From Alphaproteobacteria bacterium (GTDB lineage: Bacteria > Pseudomonadota > Alphaproteobacteria > ATCC43930 > CGMCC-115725), in assembly GCA_019237135.1 (NCBI GenBank), contig JAFAHQ010000100.1, positions 1 to 35,633 of the forward strand: DNA of 35,633 bases, written 5' to 3'. Shown here piece after piece: positions 8,093 through 17,232 of this stretch. A model generated the notes under the pieces. The model was not told where the DNA came from. It was given only the letters and a program-made list of their open reading frames with translations, and ran no database searches. The number at the start of each line of letters is the position of its first letter. Position 1 is the stretch's first letter. The position numbers were made by a program, and so were the translations under genes.

Positions 8093-9932
8093 TTTCACCG
8101 CGGCGCGCGCATATCGGCAATGGCACGTCGGTTCGACATTCCTTTTCGTGTTGCTGGCGGGCGGGACGCGGCCGATGCCCGCAGTGGCGCAGGGCGGACC
8201 GGAAACCCCGCCTGCCGCGGGTGGTGGCCCCGCCGGTGGAGGACCCGAAACTCCGGCGGTTACCGGTGGCGCTCCGGCGGGAGGGGGACCCGATATCCTG
8301 CCGCTTGTACCGGGAGGAGGGTTCGGTTTTCCAAATCCGCTCAACCCGCCGGGGGCGATAAATAATGCGGCTCCTCCGGTAGCGGCGGGAGCACCCTTCA
8401 ATCCACTCGGTCTTACACCCCTCGGGTTTGGTGTGGTGCCGTTGCAGGCGAACGACCCAAACGCGCCCGCCTATCTGATCCGACCCTATGCGTCGGTGAG
8501 CGAAACACTGACGGACAACGCGCACTATGTGCATTCCCCCCGGGACGCCGCCGCCTACACCAACCTTTCACCCGGGGTGTCCTTCTCGGCCGACACGCCG
8601 CGGCTCCAAGCCGTGCTTACTGGTAGTTTGAACACCGCCTTGTACATTCCGTCCTCCTCGAATTTGAACCAGGTCTATGGTTCTCTCTATGCAAACGGCT
8701 TTGGAACGATCGTGCCTGACGCTCTTTTCGTCAATCTCAACAGCTTCGTTACCCAGTCGACCACTCTGCCTGGCTTCGGTTTCCAGAATCTATCCCGGCT
8801 ACCGACAAACCAGCAGACGCAGGTTTACTCTAATACCGTCTCTCCTTTCTTGCGGAAGTCGTTCGACGGTCTGGTCGACAGCGAATTGCGGTATACCTTT
8901 GGCTCGACGAATTACGGGGGAAATACGGCGGTTGTGGCCTCCCCTCTGGGAACCCCGACCACCACCCTTGCCTCCAGCACTTTCAACGAAGGTACGTTTA
9001 TCGCCGCTACCGGCCAGGATATCAGCCGTACGCTCTCCCGGCTGACGCTCGACGCCTCGAACTACAACTCCGGCACGACGAACCAGAACTCCCAGGTCGG
9101 CGCATTCAACGATCTCGAGTATCGGATTACGCCGCAGATCGCCGCGCTCGCGCGGGTCGGCTATCAAAACATCCAATACCCGCATGCCCCGGCGGCGACG
9201 TTCGTCGGCCCGACTTGGCTGATGGGCGGGGCTCTCGGTAGTTACGCTATCGGCGGTTATGGGGCGGGCCCAGGGTACCTCGCCTTACAATACGGGCGGC
9301 AACAGGGTGTGTATGGTTTTACCGGGTCGGCCCAGTATAACATCACCCCGACGATGGTGTTTACTGCCAGCCTGGTCCAAGGAGTCAGCGGGCAGTCGCA
9401 ATACCTCGCGAGTACCATCGCTAGCTCGACTCTGGATCCCTATGGGTCGATCGTTGATGAGTATTCGGGTCTGCCGACCGCTTTCTACACCCCGGGGCTG
9501 GGTCTGTCGAACAATGTTTACAGGCAGCATTTGCTAAATTTTGGCGTGACCGAAACGATCGAACGCGACCATTATACGCTGTACGGCACAGCCTCCAACT
9601 ACCAGTCGCTGACGCCCCCAATCACGGCTCCCACCAAAAGCGTCGGAGTGAATTTTAGCTGGGGTCGCGATATCAGGCCCGACCTCAACGGCTATGCTTC
9701 TCTCGGCTATTACAATTCTTCAAACGTAGTTACAGTAACAGGCGGGAACCCCTTCGGCAGCTTGAATACGCTAACTGGATCTCTCGGCGTCAACTATCTT
9801 TTTGCGCAGAATCTGACCGGCTCAATTCTCTATAGTTTCTCGTATCAACCCAATGGCTTTGGCGGCACCACGGGGCGCGGCGCGGACGTCGTGGTCAATC
9901 AGTTGACTTTTTCACTCAGCAAGGCATTTTGA
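8064..9932 (+). CDS. XrtA/PEP-CTERM system-associated outer-membrane beta-barrel protein (TIGR03016-like)
   Basis: Signal-like N-terminus, Gly/Pro-rich linker, then repeated beta-strand-like segments ending in LTFSLSKAF; start overlaps the autokinase end. Confidence 0.8.
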   Translation: MCCARKIPRNFTAARAYRQWHVGSTFLFVLLAGGTRPMPAVAQGGPETPPAAGGGPAGGGPETPAVTGGAPAGGGPDILPLVPGGGFGFPNPLNPPGAINNAAPPVAAGAPFNPLGLTPLGFGVVPLQANDPNAPAYLIRPYASVSETLTDNAHYVHSPRDAAAYTNLSPGVSFSADTPRLQAVLTGSLNTALYIPSSSNLNQVYGSLYANGFGTIVPDALFVNLNSFVTQSTTLPGFGFQNLSRLPTNQQTQVYSNTVSPFLRKSFDGLVDSELRYTFGSTNYGGNTAVVASPLGTPTTTLASSTFNEGTFIAATGQDISRTLSRLTLDASNYNSGTTNQNSQVGAFNDLEYRITPQIAALARVGYQNIQYPHAPAATFVGPTWLMGGALGSYAIGGYGAGPGYLALQYGRQQGVYGFTGSAQYNITPTMVFTASLVQGVSGQSQYLASTIASSTLDPYGSIVDEYSGLPTAFYTPGLGLSNNVYRQHLLNFGVTETIERDHYTLYGTASNYQSLTPPITAPTKSVGVNFSWGRDIRPDLNGYASLGYYNSSNVVTVTGGNPFGSLNTLTGSLGVNYLFAQNLTGSILYSFSYQPNGFGGTTGRGADVVVNQLTFSLSKAF

Positions 9933-9939
9933 AACGACG

Positions 9940-10932
9940 ATGTACGCCGAGTTTTATGGGCTTACTGCACAGCCATTTCAGCTTACTCCGGATGCACGCT
10001 TCTTTTTCGAGAGCACGGTGCACCGGCAGGCGATGGCCTATCTGGTCTACGGACTTCATCATGCCGAGGGTTTCATCATCATTACCGGTGAAGTTGGCGC
10101 TGGCAAGACGATTCTCGTCGAAAATCTGCTGTCAACAATCGATCGAAGCAGTTTTATCACCGCCAAGATCGTGACAACCCAGCTTGCTGGCGATGATCTT
10201 CTCCATCTGGTCGCCGCCGGTTTCGGCATCGCCAAAGAGGGCCTCGCAAAGGGGCCGCTGCTGCAGCGCATCAGCGATTTCGCGCTGGCTCAGCATCGCA
10301 ACGGCAAGCGTGTGCTATTGATCGTCGACGAGGCGCAAAACCTGTCCTTTGAGGCGCTTGAAGAGCTGCGCATGCTGTCGAACATCTTTTTTGATCGGAC
10401 GATGGCGTTGCAGAGCTTTTTGCTCGGTCAGCCTCAGTTCCGTGCAACACTTGGCAGCCCGCGCCTCGAGCAACTGCGGCAGCGGGTCACGGCCGCTTAT
10501 CATTTGGGTCCGCTAGGCGAAGGCGAGAGTAGAGCATATGTCGAGCATCGGCTGCGGCGGGCCGATTGGAAAGGTGATCCGCATTTCAGCGAGGATTGCT
10601 TTCCGTTGATCCACCAGCGTACCGGCGGCGTGCCCCGGCAGATAAATACGCTCTGCTCGAGGCTCCTTCTCTTTGGTTTCCTGGGAGAGCTGCATACATT
10701 GACAGCCCATGCCGTAGAAAAGGTCGCCAATGACCTACGGGAGGAGATCGCCCTCGTGACGGCGCCGTCAGCGGTCGCCGAATCTCCCGCCGAGCTCGTT
10801 GGCAGGGAGGAGGCTCTCTCGCAACTTACCCGCCGCCTCGGCGTGCTGGAGGACAGCGTCCATAGGCACGGACGCGTGATCAAGCGCGCCATCGAGATCG
10901 CGGCGAGCTACCTGCAGGGTGAACGACCGTGA
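9940..10932 (+). CDS. XrtA/PEP-CTERM system-associated AAA ATPase (TIGR03015-like, ExeA family)
   Basis: MYAEFYGLTAQPFQLTPDARFFFES, Walker A GEVGAGKTILVENLL, Walker B LLIVDEAQNLS. Confidence 0.93.
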   Translation: MYAEFYGLTAQPFQLTPDARFFFESTVHRQAMAYLVYGLHHAEGFIIITGEVGAGKTILVENLLSTIDRSSFITAKIVTTQLAGDDLLHLVAAGFGIAKEGLAKGPLLQRISDFALAQHRNGKRVLLIVDEAQNLSFEALEELRMLSNIFFDRTMALQSFLLGQPQFRATLGSPRLEQLRQRVTAAYHLGPLGEGESRAYVEHRLRRADWKGDPHFSEDCFPLIHQRTGGVPRQINTLCSRLLLFGFLGELHTLTAHAVEKVANDLREEIALVTAPSAVAESPAELVGREEALSQLTRRLGVLEDSVHRHGRVIKRAIEIAASYLQGERP

Positions 10933-11909
10933 GCGCGGCCAAGACGCTTCAGCGTAGAACAACTGAAGAGAGGGGTTCGCCTACTCCCTCCACGGATCCG
11001 CGCGAAGCGACGGGTCTGCGTCGGGGCGTCACGAACGCAATGACGATTGACGTCGAGGACTATTTTCACGTTGAAGCTTTCGCTTCGACGATCGATCGCA
11101 AGGACTGGGATCATCTGCCGCAACGGGTCGAGCGCAATACCGAGCGCATTCTCGAGATTCTTGCCCAGTGCGGCGCTCAGGCGACCTTCTTCGTATTGGG
11201 TTGGGTTGCCCAGCGGCACCCTGCGTTGGTGCGACGGATCATTGCGGATGGGCACGAGCTTGCAAGTCACGGATCCGATCACATGCGGGTTGATCGGCTG
11301 TCGCCCGAAGCCTTTCGCGACGATGTCCGCCAAAGCAAGCGTGTTCTTGAGGATGCTGGTGGTGTACTCGTGCGTGGTTATCGGGCTCCGACCTTTTCGA
11401 TCAGCCGCGATAGTAGCTGGGCTCACGACATCCTATTGGAAGAAGGCTATCGCTATAGCTCAAGCGTGTACCCGTTCAAGCATGACCTCTATGGGATTCC
11501 CGGCGCGCCTCGCACCGCTTTCGCGCCGATTCCGGGACTTGTTGAGGTGCCTCTGACCACGGTTCGTATGTGTCGGATCGACGTACCGGCCTCCGGCGGC
11601 GGGTATTTCCGGCTCTTTCCCTACCTGCTGACCCGGTGGTTGCTGGATCAAGCCAATCGGGGCAACGGGGCGCCCGCTGTCTTCTATCTGCATCCTTGGG
11701 AAGTCGATCTGGACCAGCCCCGTCAGCGTCAAGTCCCCCTCCGGTCGCGGTTTCGCCATTACCTCAACCTCGGTTTGACTGAGCATCGGTTACGCCGTCT
11801 GCTCGGCGATTTCAGATGGGCACGCATGGACCGTCTCTTCCTGGCCGATGGCGCAGAACCGGTTCCGTTGATTACCTCATGGATGGATCGCAAGTCACGG
11901 TCTCGGTGA
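10929..11909 (+). CDS. XrtA-system polysaccharide deacetylase (DUF3473-containing, TIGR03006-like)
   Basis: MTIDVEDYFHVEAF, ATFFVLGWVAQRHPALVRRI, HELASHGSDH, YRAPTFSI; GTG start overlaps the previous stop. Confidence 0.93.
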   Translation: MSAAKTLQRRTTEERGSPTPSTDPREATGLRRGVTNAMTIDVEDYFHVEAFASTIDRKDWDHLPQRVERNTERILEILAQCGAQATFFVLGWVAQRHPALVRRIIADGHELASHGSDHMRVDRLSPEAFRDDVRQSKRVLEDAGGVLVRGYRAPTFSISRDSSWAHDILLEEGYRYSSSVYPFKHDLYGIPGAPRTAFAPIPGLVEVPLTTVRMCRIDVPASGGGYFRLFPYLLTRWLLDQANRGNGAPAVFYLHPWEVDLDQPRQRQVPLRSRFRHYLNLGLTEHRLRRLLGDFRWARMDRLFLADGAEPVPLITSWMDRKSRSR

Positions 11910-12925
11910 GACCGTTTCGGGCCGGCGATGAGCGTCGGTGGGACCAGTTCGTCCAGGCCCACGCGAGCGGGACGTTTTTCCATCTTTCTGGATGGAAACG
12001 GGTGATCGAGCGCGCCTTCGGCCACCGCACCTATTATCTGATTGCCGAACGTGGCCCGACGGTTACCGGGGTAATGCCCCTAACCCACGTAAAATCACTG
12101 ATATTCGGGTCATCCCTCATATCGAACGCATTCAGCGTGCATGGCGGACCGATAGCCGAAGACACCCAATCGCTGTGTAAGCTCGAGGTTGAAGCCGTCC
12201 AATTGATGGACGCGCTCGCAGTTCCCGTGCTCGAGATGCGCGATTTTTCCGCCAGCCGCGCCGATTGGTCGAGTAAGAAAGACCTTTACGCTTCATTCCG
12301 TAGGTCACTCGACCCCTCTGTCGAACACAATCTGAAATCGATCCCGCGCAAACAGCGCGCCATGATTCGCAAGGGAATGCGAAACAAATTAAGATCGGAG
12401 ATCGACGACGGCGTAGAGCGGCTGTATCGCGTTTACGCTGAGAGCGTCCACAACCTCGGGACACCTGTCTTCTCGGAATCTTATTTTCGCATCCTCCGTG
12501 AAGAATTTTCGACGTGCTCCGATATTGTTACCGTCGCCTGCGATGGACACGCTGTGGCCTCAGTGCTCAATTTCTACTTCCGGGACGAAGTTCTACCTTT
12601 CTATGGAGGCGGAGTACGCGCAGCACGGGGCCTTTCTGCTAATGATTTCATGTATTGGGAGGTGATGCGAAGAGCGTGTGAGCGGGGCTACCGTAATTTT
12701 GATTTTGGGCGCAGCAAGATTGGCACTGGGTCATTCGCGTTCAAGCGCAATTGGGGCTTTCAACCTAAGCCGCTCATCTATCAATTTCGCTTGTCGCCGG
12801 GAACTCCGATGCCTAATTTGAATCCCCTAAATCCTAAGCTCAGGATGTTTATCGCGGTCTGGAAGCGATTACCGCTGGCTGTTGCAACCCGGCTTGGCCC
12901 CTCTATCGTCAGGGGGATCGGCTGA
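11879..12925 (+). CDS. FemAB-family XrtA/PEP-CTERM system-associated protein (TIGR03019-like)
   Basis: VSVRPFRAGDERRWDQFVQAHASGTFFHLSGWKRVIERAFGH..., FDFGRSKIGTGSFAFKRNWGF. Confidence 0.92.
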   Translation: MDGSQVTVSVRPFRAGDERRWDQFVQAHASGTFFHLSGWKRVIERAFGHRTYYLIAERGPTVTGVMPLTHVKSLIFGSSLISNAFSVHGGPIAEDTQSLCKLEVEAVQLMDALAVPVLEMRDFSASRADWSSKKDLYASFRRSLDPSVEHNLKSIPRKQRAMIRKGMRNKLRSEIDDGVERLYRVYAESVHNLGTPVFSESYFRILREEFSTCSDIVTVACDGHAVASVLNFYFRDEVLPFYGGGVRAARGLSANDFMYWEVMRRACERGYRNFDFGRSKIGTGSFAFKRNWGFQPKPLIYQFRLSPGTPMPNLNPLNPKLRMFIAVWKRLPLAVATRLGPSIVRGIG

Positions 12926-13073
12926 CACGAACAGCACTGCGGCGCTATTCACGGAAGCTTTCTTGTCCGCCTGACCGAGAGGGGGCCGAGCCACGGACAC
13001 GTCCCTTCTGCCAGCTTCCTCTGTCCTACCACCTTACTCAATCATTACGACGCTGGGGCCGTTTCATAACCGG

Positions 13074-14654
13074 ATGAAATCTGTGACAATCCTCCCCTCT
13101 ACCCCAAACGGGCAGCCAATCGTCAGTTCGTTGCTTGCGCCCGGATGGCGGCCGGCATTGATCTTGATAGGCGTAGCGAGCGTCGTTTTCGGCATCGCTT
13201 TCCGGCAAGAAATAATCGGAGCGGTGCGAGTGTGGATCGACTCGACCGCCTACAATCACTGTTTTCTGGTCCTGCCCCTCGCCGGATTCCTGCTTTGGGA
13301 GAGACGAGCGGTTATCTCATCGGTCTCGCCGCACCCGGCTCTGTGGCCGCTGCTGACGATGCCGGCTCTATCGGCGGTCTGGTTCCTCGCGGCAGTTCTC
13401 GACATTCAGGAAGGCCGACAGCTCGTTATGGTGGCGATGTTCCAGGTGGTTCTTCTCGTAGCGCTCGGACCTCGCGTGTTTTGGCAGCTGTTGGCGCCGT
13501 TTCTGTTTCTGTTTTTTCTCGTGCCGAGCGGAGCATTCCTCGTCCCTTCCCTCCAAACGATTACTGCCGATATCGCCGTCGCCGGGTTGCGATTCTTCAA
13601 CATCCCAGTCTTCTCCGACGGCTACATGATCGAAATACCAGAGGGCCCATTCGAAATCGCCGAGGCCTGTGCCGGTTTGCGCTTTCTGATTGCTTCTGGT
13701 GTTTTCGGGTGTTTCTTCGCCGTGGTGATGTACCGGAGCTTTCTCAGACGTATACTGTTTATCATCATGTCTGTCTCGGTCCCTATAGTCGCCAATGGAT
13801 TGCGTGCTCTTGGCATTATCGTCTTGGCTCACCTTGAAGGCAGTGCGGCGGCAGTCGAAGCCGACCACGTCCTTTATGGTTGGCTATTTTTTACACTTGT
13901 AATCATGATCCTGATCGCGCTCGGAATGGCCTTCGCGGAGAAACCTGGCCTGCGCCCCCCGACAAGGTCGACAACGATGCGGAAACTCTCTCTCTGGCGG
14001 CTCGCCGTTGCCGTCTCGGCCGCTGTCCTCCTCGCGGTAACCGGTCCGGCCTACGCGTATCGGTTGGACAGCCTGTTCCCGGCTGCCCAGCTGCCCCGAG
14101 GCGACAGCCCGCACGTTGGTCCATCATGGCATTCCCTATCCGGTACACTCCCGAACTGGCGCCCCTTGGTGCACGGGGCCGATCGTGAATTTCTCGAAGG
14201 ATTTGAGCAACCGGGAGCCGACATCGTCGTCCGGTATGTCGCGCTCTATCGGTTGCACGCGATAGGGAACATGCTAACAACGACCGAAAATCGGCTGGCG
14301 GACGACGGTGAGTGGCGCATCGCCGAACGCGGCGAAACCGCTGTCTCTTTGGGCGGCGAGAAGATTACGGCGACGAGTGCCGAGATCGTCAGCGGACCGC
14401 GTCGCCGGCTCGTCTGGTCCTTCTATATCGTCGATGGACGAGTTTCGGCCCGGCTTCTCGAGGCCAAGCTGTTACAGGCCCGCGCTGTGCTGCTGCGGCG
14501 GGCGCCTGTGGCAGCGTTGGTAGCGATTTCTGCGAGTATGGACGATCCTGGCAATCCCGCTGAGGGACAGCTCGCCCGTTTTTTGGCGGCAAGCCAATCG
14601 TTGCCTCGGTATGTCGACTCGCTTCGCCCAGTTGAGGCGGAACCCGGTGTCTGA
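13074..14654 (+). CDS. xrtA: Exosortase A fused to a C-terminal EpsI domain
   Basis: Polytopic N-terminal part with exosortase Cys/Arg/His motifs (AEACAGLRFL, VANGLRALGIIVLAHLEG, ADHVLYGW); C-terminal soluble EpsI-like domain. Confidence 0.93.
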   Translation: MKSVTILPSTPNGQPIVSSLLAPGWRPALILIGVASVVFGIAFRQEIIGAVRVWIDSTAYNHCFLVLPLAGFLLWERRAVISSVSPHPALWPLLTMPALSAVWFLAAVLDIQEGRQLVMVAMFQVVLLVALGPRVFWQLLAPFLFLFFLVPSGAFLVPSLQTITADIAVAGLRFFNIPVFSDGYMIEIPEGPFEIAEACAGLRFLIASGVFGCFFAVVMYRSFLRRILFIIMSVSVPIVANGLRALGIIVLAHLEGSAAAVEADHVLYGWLFFTLVIMILIALGMAFAEKPGLRPPTRSTTMRKLSLWRLAVAVSAAVLLAVTGPAYAYRLDSLFPAAQLPRGDSPHVGPSWHSLSGTLPNWRPLVHGADREFLEGFEQPGADIVVRYVALYRLHAIGNMLTTTENRLADDGEWRIAERGETAVSLGGEKITATSAEIVSGPRRRLVWSFYIVDGRVSARLLEAKLLQARAVLLRRAPVAALVAISASMDDPGNPAEGQLARFLAASQSLPRYVDSLRPVEAEPGV

Positions 14655-14747
14655 AGTTCCCGATTTCGTGGGCCGCACGTACCAGAGGTGCCAACCCATT
14701 TGACCGACTGGCACAAACTCCGGGCCAGGCCGCAGAGAGCGAGGCCG

Positions 14748-15812
14748 CTAGCCGTCTCCTGACGGACAACTATCTTTCAGGGCCTTCTGAGGAAGGGTGT
14801 CTTGCGACGAACTCCATTGTTCGGCAAGCGCCTTGACTTCAAACGGCGTCGCGGCTCGGCCACCGACCTCTGCCGCGAAGAACTCCAAATACTGCTCGAT
14901 CCGGCGCAAAAAGCCGCCCAAATCCGCCTCGTTCTGTACGTAGGGTGTGTTGCCCGGCGCGAGTGACGAGCTGTGATAACTGAAGCTGAAGACGCGCTGC
15001 CCCTCGTGAAGGAGTGCGCGGGTTAGTCGTCGTTGTTCGTCGAAGGAGATTCCTTCCGGTGTTAGCGTAATGCGCTCGACGAGCCGGAGCCTGGCGAGGA
15101 TTCCGGGCACATGCAACGCCTTCAGGCGCTCGTTCATCGTCAACGCATACGCCAGGCTTCCGGTACGCGCGAGCAGCCCCGTGTAACCGATGGAAAGAGG
15201 TATTTCGAGCAGCGCCGGGGCTTCGCCAAACCAATAGGGATGGGCGCCGCAATGCGAGAAGTCTGGCCCGAACTGGCGCGTAAGATCAGTTCCGGGAACC
15301 ACGCTAAGATCGATCTCGTAGCCGAGTTCGACAAGGATCTGCGCTGTCGCGCGACCTACTCCATAGCGGCCAGCCTTGTAAATGCGCGGCTGTACCCCGA
15401 CGTTCTCTTGGATAATTCGGCTCAGCCGCACTAGTTTTTCGCGCTCGAGCTCAAACGGCAAGTTGCCGGGATAGGAGTTCTCGTCTGTCTTCCGTTCAAA
15501 AAAGGGCGGATTGTCCCAGGGTTGTAAGTGCGCACCGATTTCACATGTGCCCGAGCGATGTAATTCCCGAATAATCTCATAAGCCTCCGGTGTGCTGCTC
15601 ACTGGATAGTCTAGGACATAAGTAGGTCGAACCTGGTATCGCTCGAAGATCCGTTGCACCCTCATTTGAGATTTAACCGACGTCACGCCCATCGCCCGAC
15701 GCGGCCGTTGTCGCGCCCAGTCGAATTCGGCTTCGGTATCGACAACGACAACGACTATCGGCGACTGCTCGGCCGGCCAGTGGATTGTCCGCCATGTGCT
15801 AGGGTCGAGCAT
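14748..15812 (-). CDS. Polysaccharide deacetylase family protein (WalW-like)
   Basis: VVVVVDTEAEFDW, YQVRPTYVLDYPVSS, CEIGAHLQPWDNPPF, VFSFSYHSSSLAPGNTPYV. Confidence 0.85.
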   Translation of the reverse strand: MLDPSTWRTIHWPAEQSPIVVVVVDTEAEFDWARQRPRRAMGVTSVKSQMRVQRIFERYQVRPTYVLDYPVSSTPEAYEIIRELHRSGTCEIGAHLQPWDNPPFFERKTDENSYPGNLPFELEREKLVRLSRIIQENVGVQPRIYKAGRYGVGRATAQILVELGYEIDLSVVPGTDLTRQFGPDFSHCGAHPYWFGEAPALLEIPLSIGYTGLLARTGSLAYALTMNERLKALHVPGILARLRLVERITLTPEGISFDEQRRLTRALLHEGQRVFSFSYHSSSLAPGNTPYVQNEADLGGFLRRIEQYLEFFAAEVGGRAATPFEVKALAEQWSSSQDTLPQKALKDSCPSGDG

Positions 15813-15959
15813 GCCTCACCCGAATGTTCAACGGCTTGCCGATTTGCCGACCAGCCCACGCGCTGCGATTAGATGATATGAAGGCGAGAAGCACTCGTCG
15901 CGACGTAAACCTTTTGACGAACGTGTCACGAGATACGTAAAGAGTCACGTTTCTTTTCA

Positions 15960-15980
15960 ACTGTCTTACAGTAAACTGTA
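15960..15980. promoter_or_regulatory. Iterated inverted repeat ACTGT-CTT-ACAGT-AA-ACTGTA, candidate regulator site
   Basis: Overlapping palindromes in the intergenic region between divergent genes; TACAGT-AA-ACTGTA is perfect. Confidence 0.35.
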
Positions 15981-16039
15981 CCTCGTTCCTGCCGCTATGC
16001 GGCTTACGAAGGACTGGTCGCTCCCTAGCAGCTACGACG

Positions 16040-17188
16040 ATGGCAGCCTTTGCCACAGCGCGCAACGCAGCTCCCTCCCCGTTGTGTCAGCACGTTCTCC
16101 ATGTCTTCCCTAGCTTCGGGGTCGGCGGTGTACCTCTTCGCATGGTTCGCACAATCAATCATTTTGGCAAGCGCTTCCGTCACACCGTGATCGCGCTCGA
16201 CAACAATTTCGAAGCCGCGGGCGGCCTCGCTGGTGATCTCGACGTGGTGCTGTCACCGGTGCGGGCCCAAAAATGGGGGACGGTTCATGCGATGCTCGAC
16301 AGCGCTCTCGTATTGCGGAGGCTGCGCCCCGATCTTCTGATCACCTATAATTGGGGGGCGATCGAATGGGCGATGGCCAATCGATTGCGGCCGGGTTCCC
16401 GCCACATCCACTTCGAGGCCGGCTTCAGCCGGCGTGAGGCGGATTCGCAGATCCCCCGTCGGGTGCTGTTCCGCCGCTGGGCGCTCGCCCGATGTGCCCT
16501 GGTAGTGGTTCCCTCGCGCTTGCTCGAGGATTTGGCCTGCCGCGTATGGCGTTTGCCCATGGAACGCGTGAGGTATGTGCCGAATGGCGTCGATGTCGCG
16601 CGCTTTTCCGCCCCCGCCCGTGATGTCACGCTTGGGTTTGCTCGCCGACCCGACGAACTTGTAATCGGGACGGTCGCGCCATTGCGCCCCGAGAAGAATG
16701 TCGGGCGCCTCCTACGCGTATTCGCAACCCTCGATACTTCGTTCACTGCGCGGCTCGTGGTTGCGGGCGATGGCATCGAGCGGCGCGAACTTGAGCGGCT
16801 AGCGGGTGAACTGAGGATTGCCGACCGTGTCGTTTTTACGGGCCAGATAGTACCCGAGGCGGTCCTTGGCACGTTTGACATATTCGCTTTGTCATCCGAT
16901 ACAGAGCAAATGCCAAACGCTCTGCTCGAGGCCATGGCAGCGAGCAGGGCCATCGCGGCAGTCAATGTCGGCGATGTGAAGAGTATCGTGAGCGAGGATA
17001 ATCGCGACTTCATCGTTCCACGCGACGATATCCCAGCCTTTGCCGCGGCGATCGCAAAGCTGCTTCGAGATCCCGAAAAGCGCCGCGCGCTCGGCCTCAA
17101 GAACCGCGAACGAGTTGTCGCCGCGTTCTCGCAGGAGCGGATGTTCGCCGCATATTCGGAAATCTTCGCCCTTGGAAGACCACACTGA
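16040..17188 (+). CDS. Glycosyltransferase (GT4-like)
   Basis: HVFPSFGVGGVPLRMVRTI, VPNGVDVARF, IGTVAPLRPEKNVGRLL, SSDTEQMPNALLEAMAASRAIAAVNVGDV. Confidence 0.92.
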   Translation: MAAFATARNAAPSPLCQHVLHVFPSFGVGGVPLRMVRTINHFGKRFRHTVIALDNNFEAAGGLAGDLDVVLSPVRAQKWGTVHAMLDSALVLRRLRPDLLITYNWGAIEWAMANRLRPGSRHIHFEAGFSRREADSQIPRRVLFRRWALARCALVVVPSRLLEDLACRVWRLPMERVRYVPNGVDVARFSAPARDVTLGFARRPDELVIGTVAPLRPEKNVGRLLRVFATLDTSFTARLVVAGDGIERRELERLAGELRIADRVVFTGQIVPEAVLGTFDIFALSSDTEQMPNALLEAMAASRAIAAVNVGDVKSIVSEDNRDFIVPRDDIPAFAAAIAKLLRDPEKRRALGLKNRERVVAAFSQERMFAAYSEIFALGRPH

Positions 17189-17232
17189 GGCGCGATGCAC
17201 TTGCAGAATTCCTCACCCCGGGGTCATAAAAG

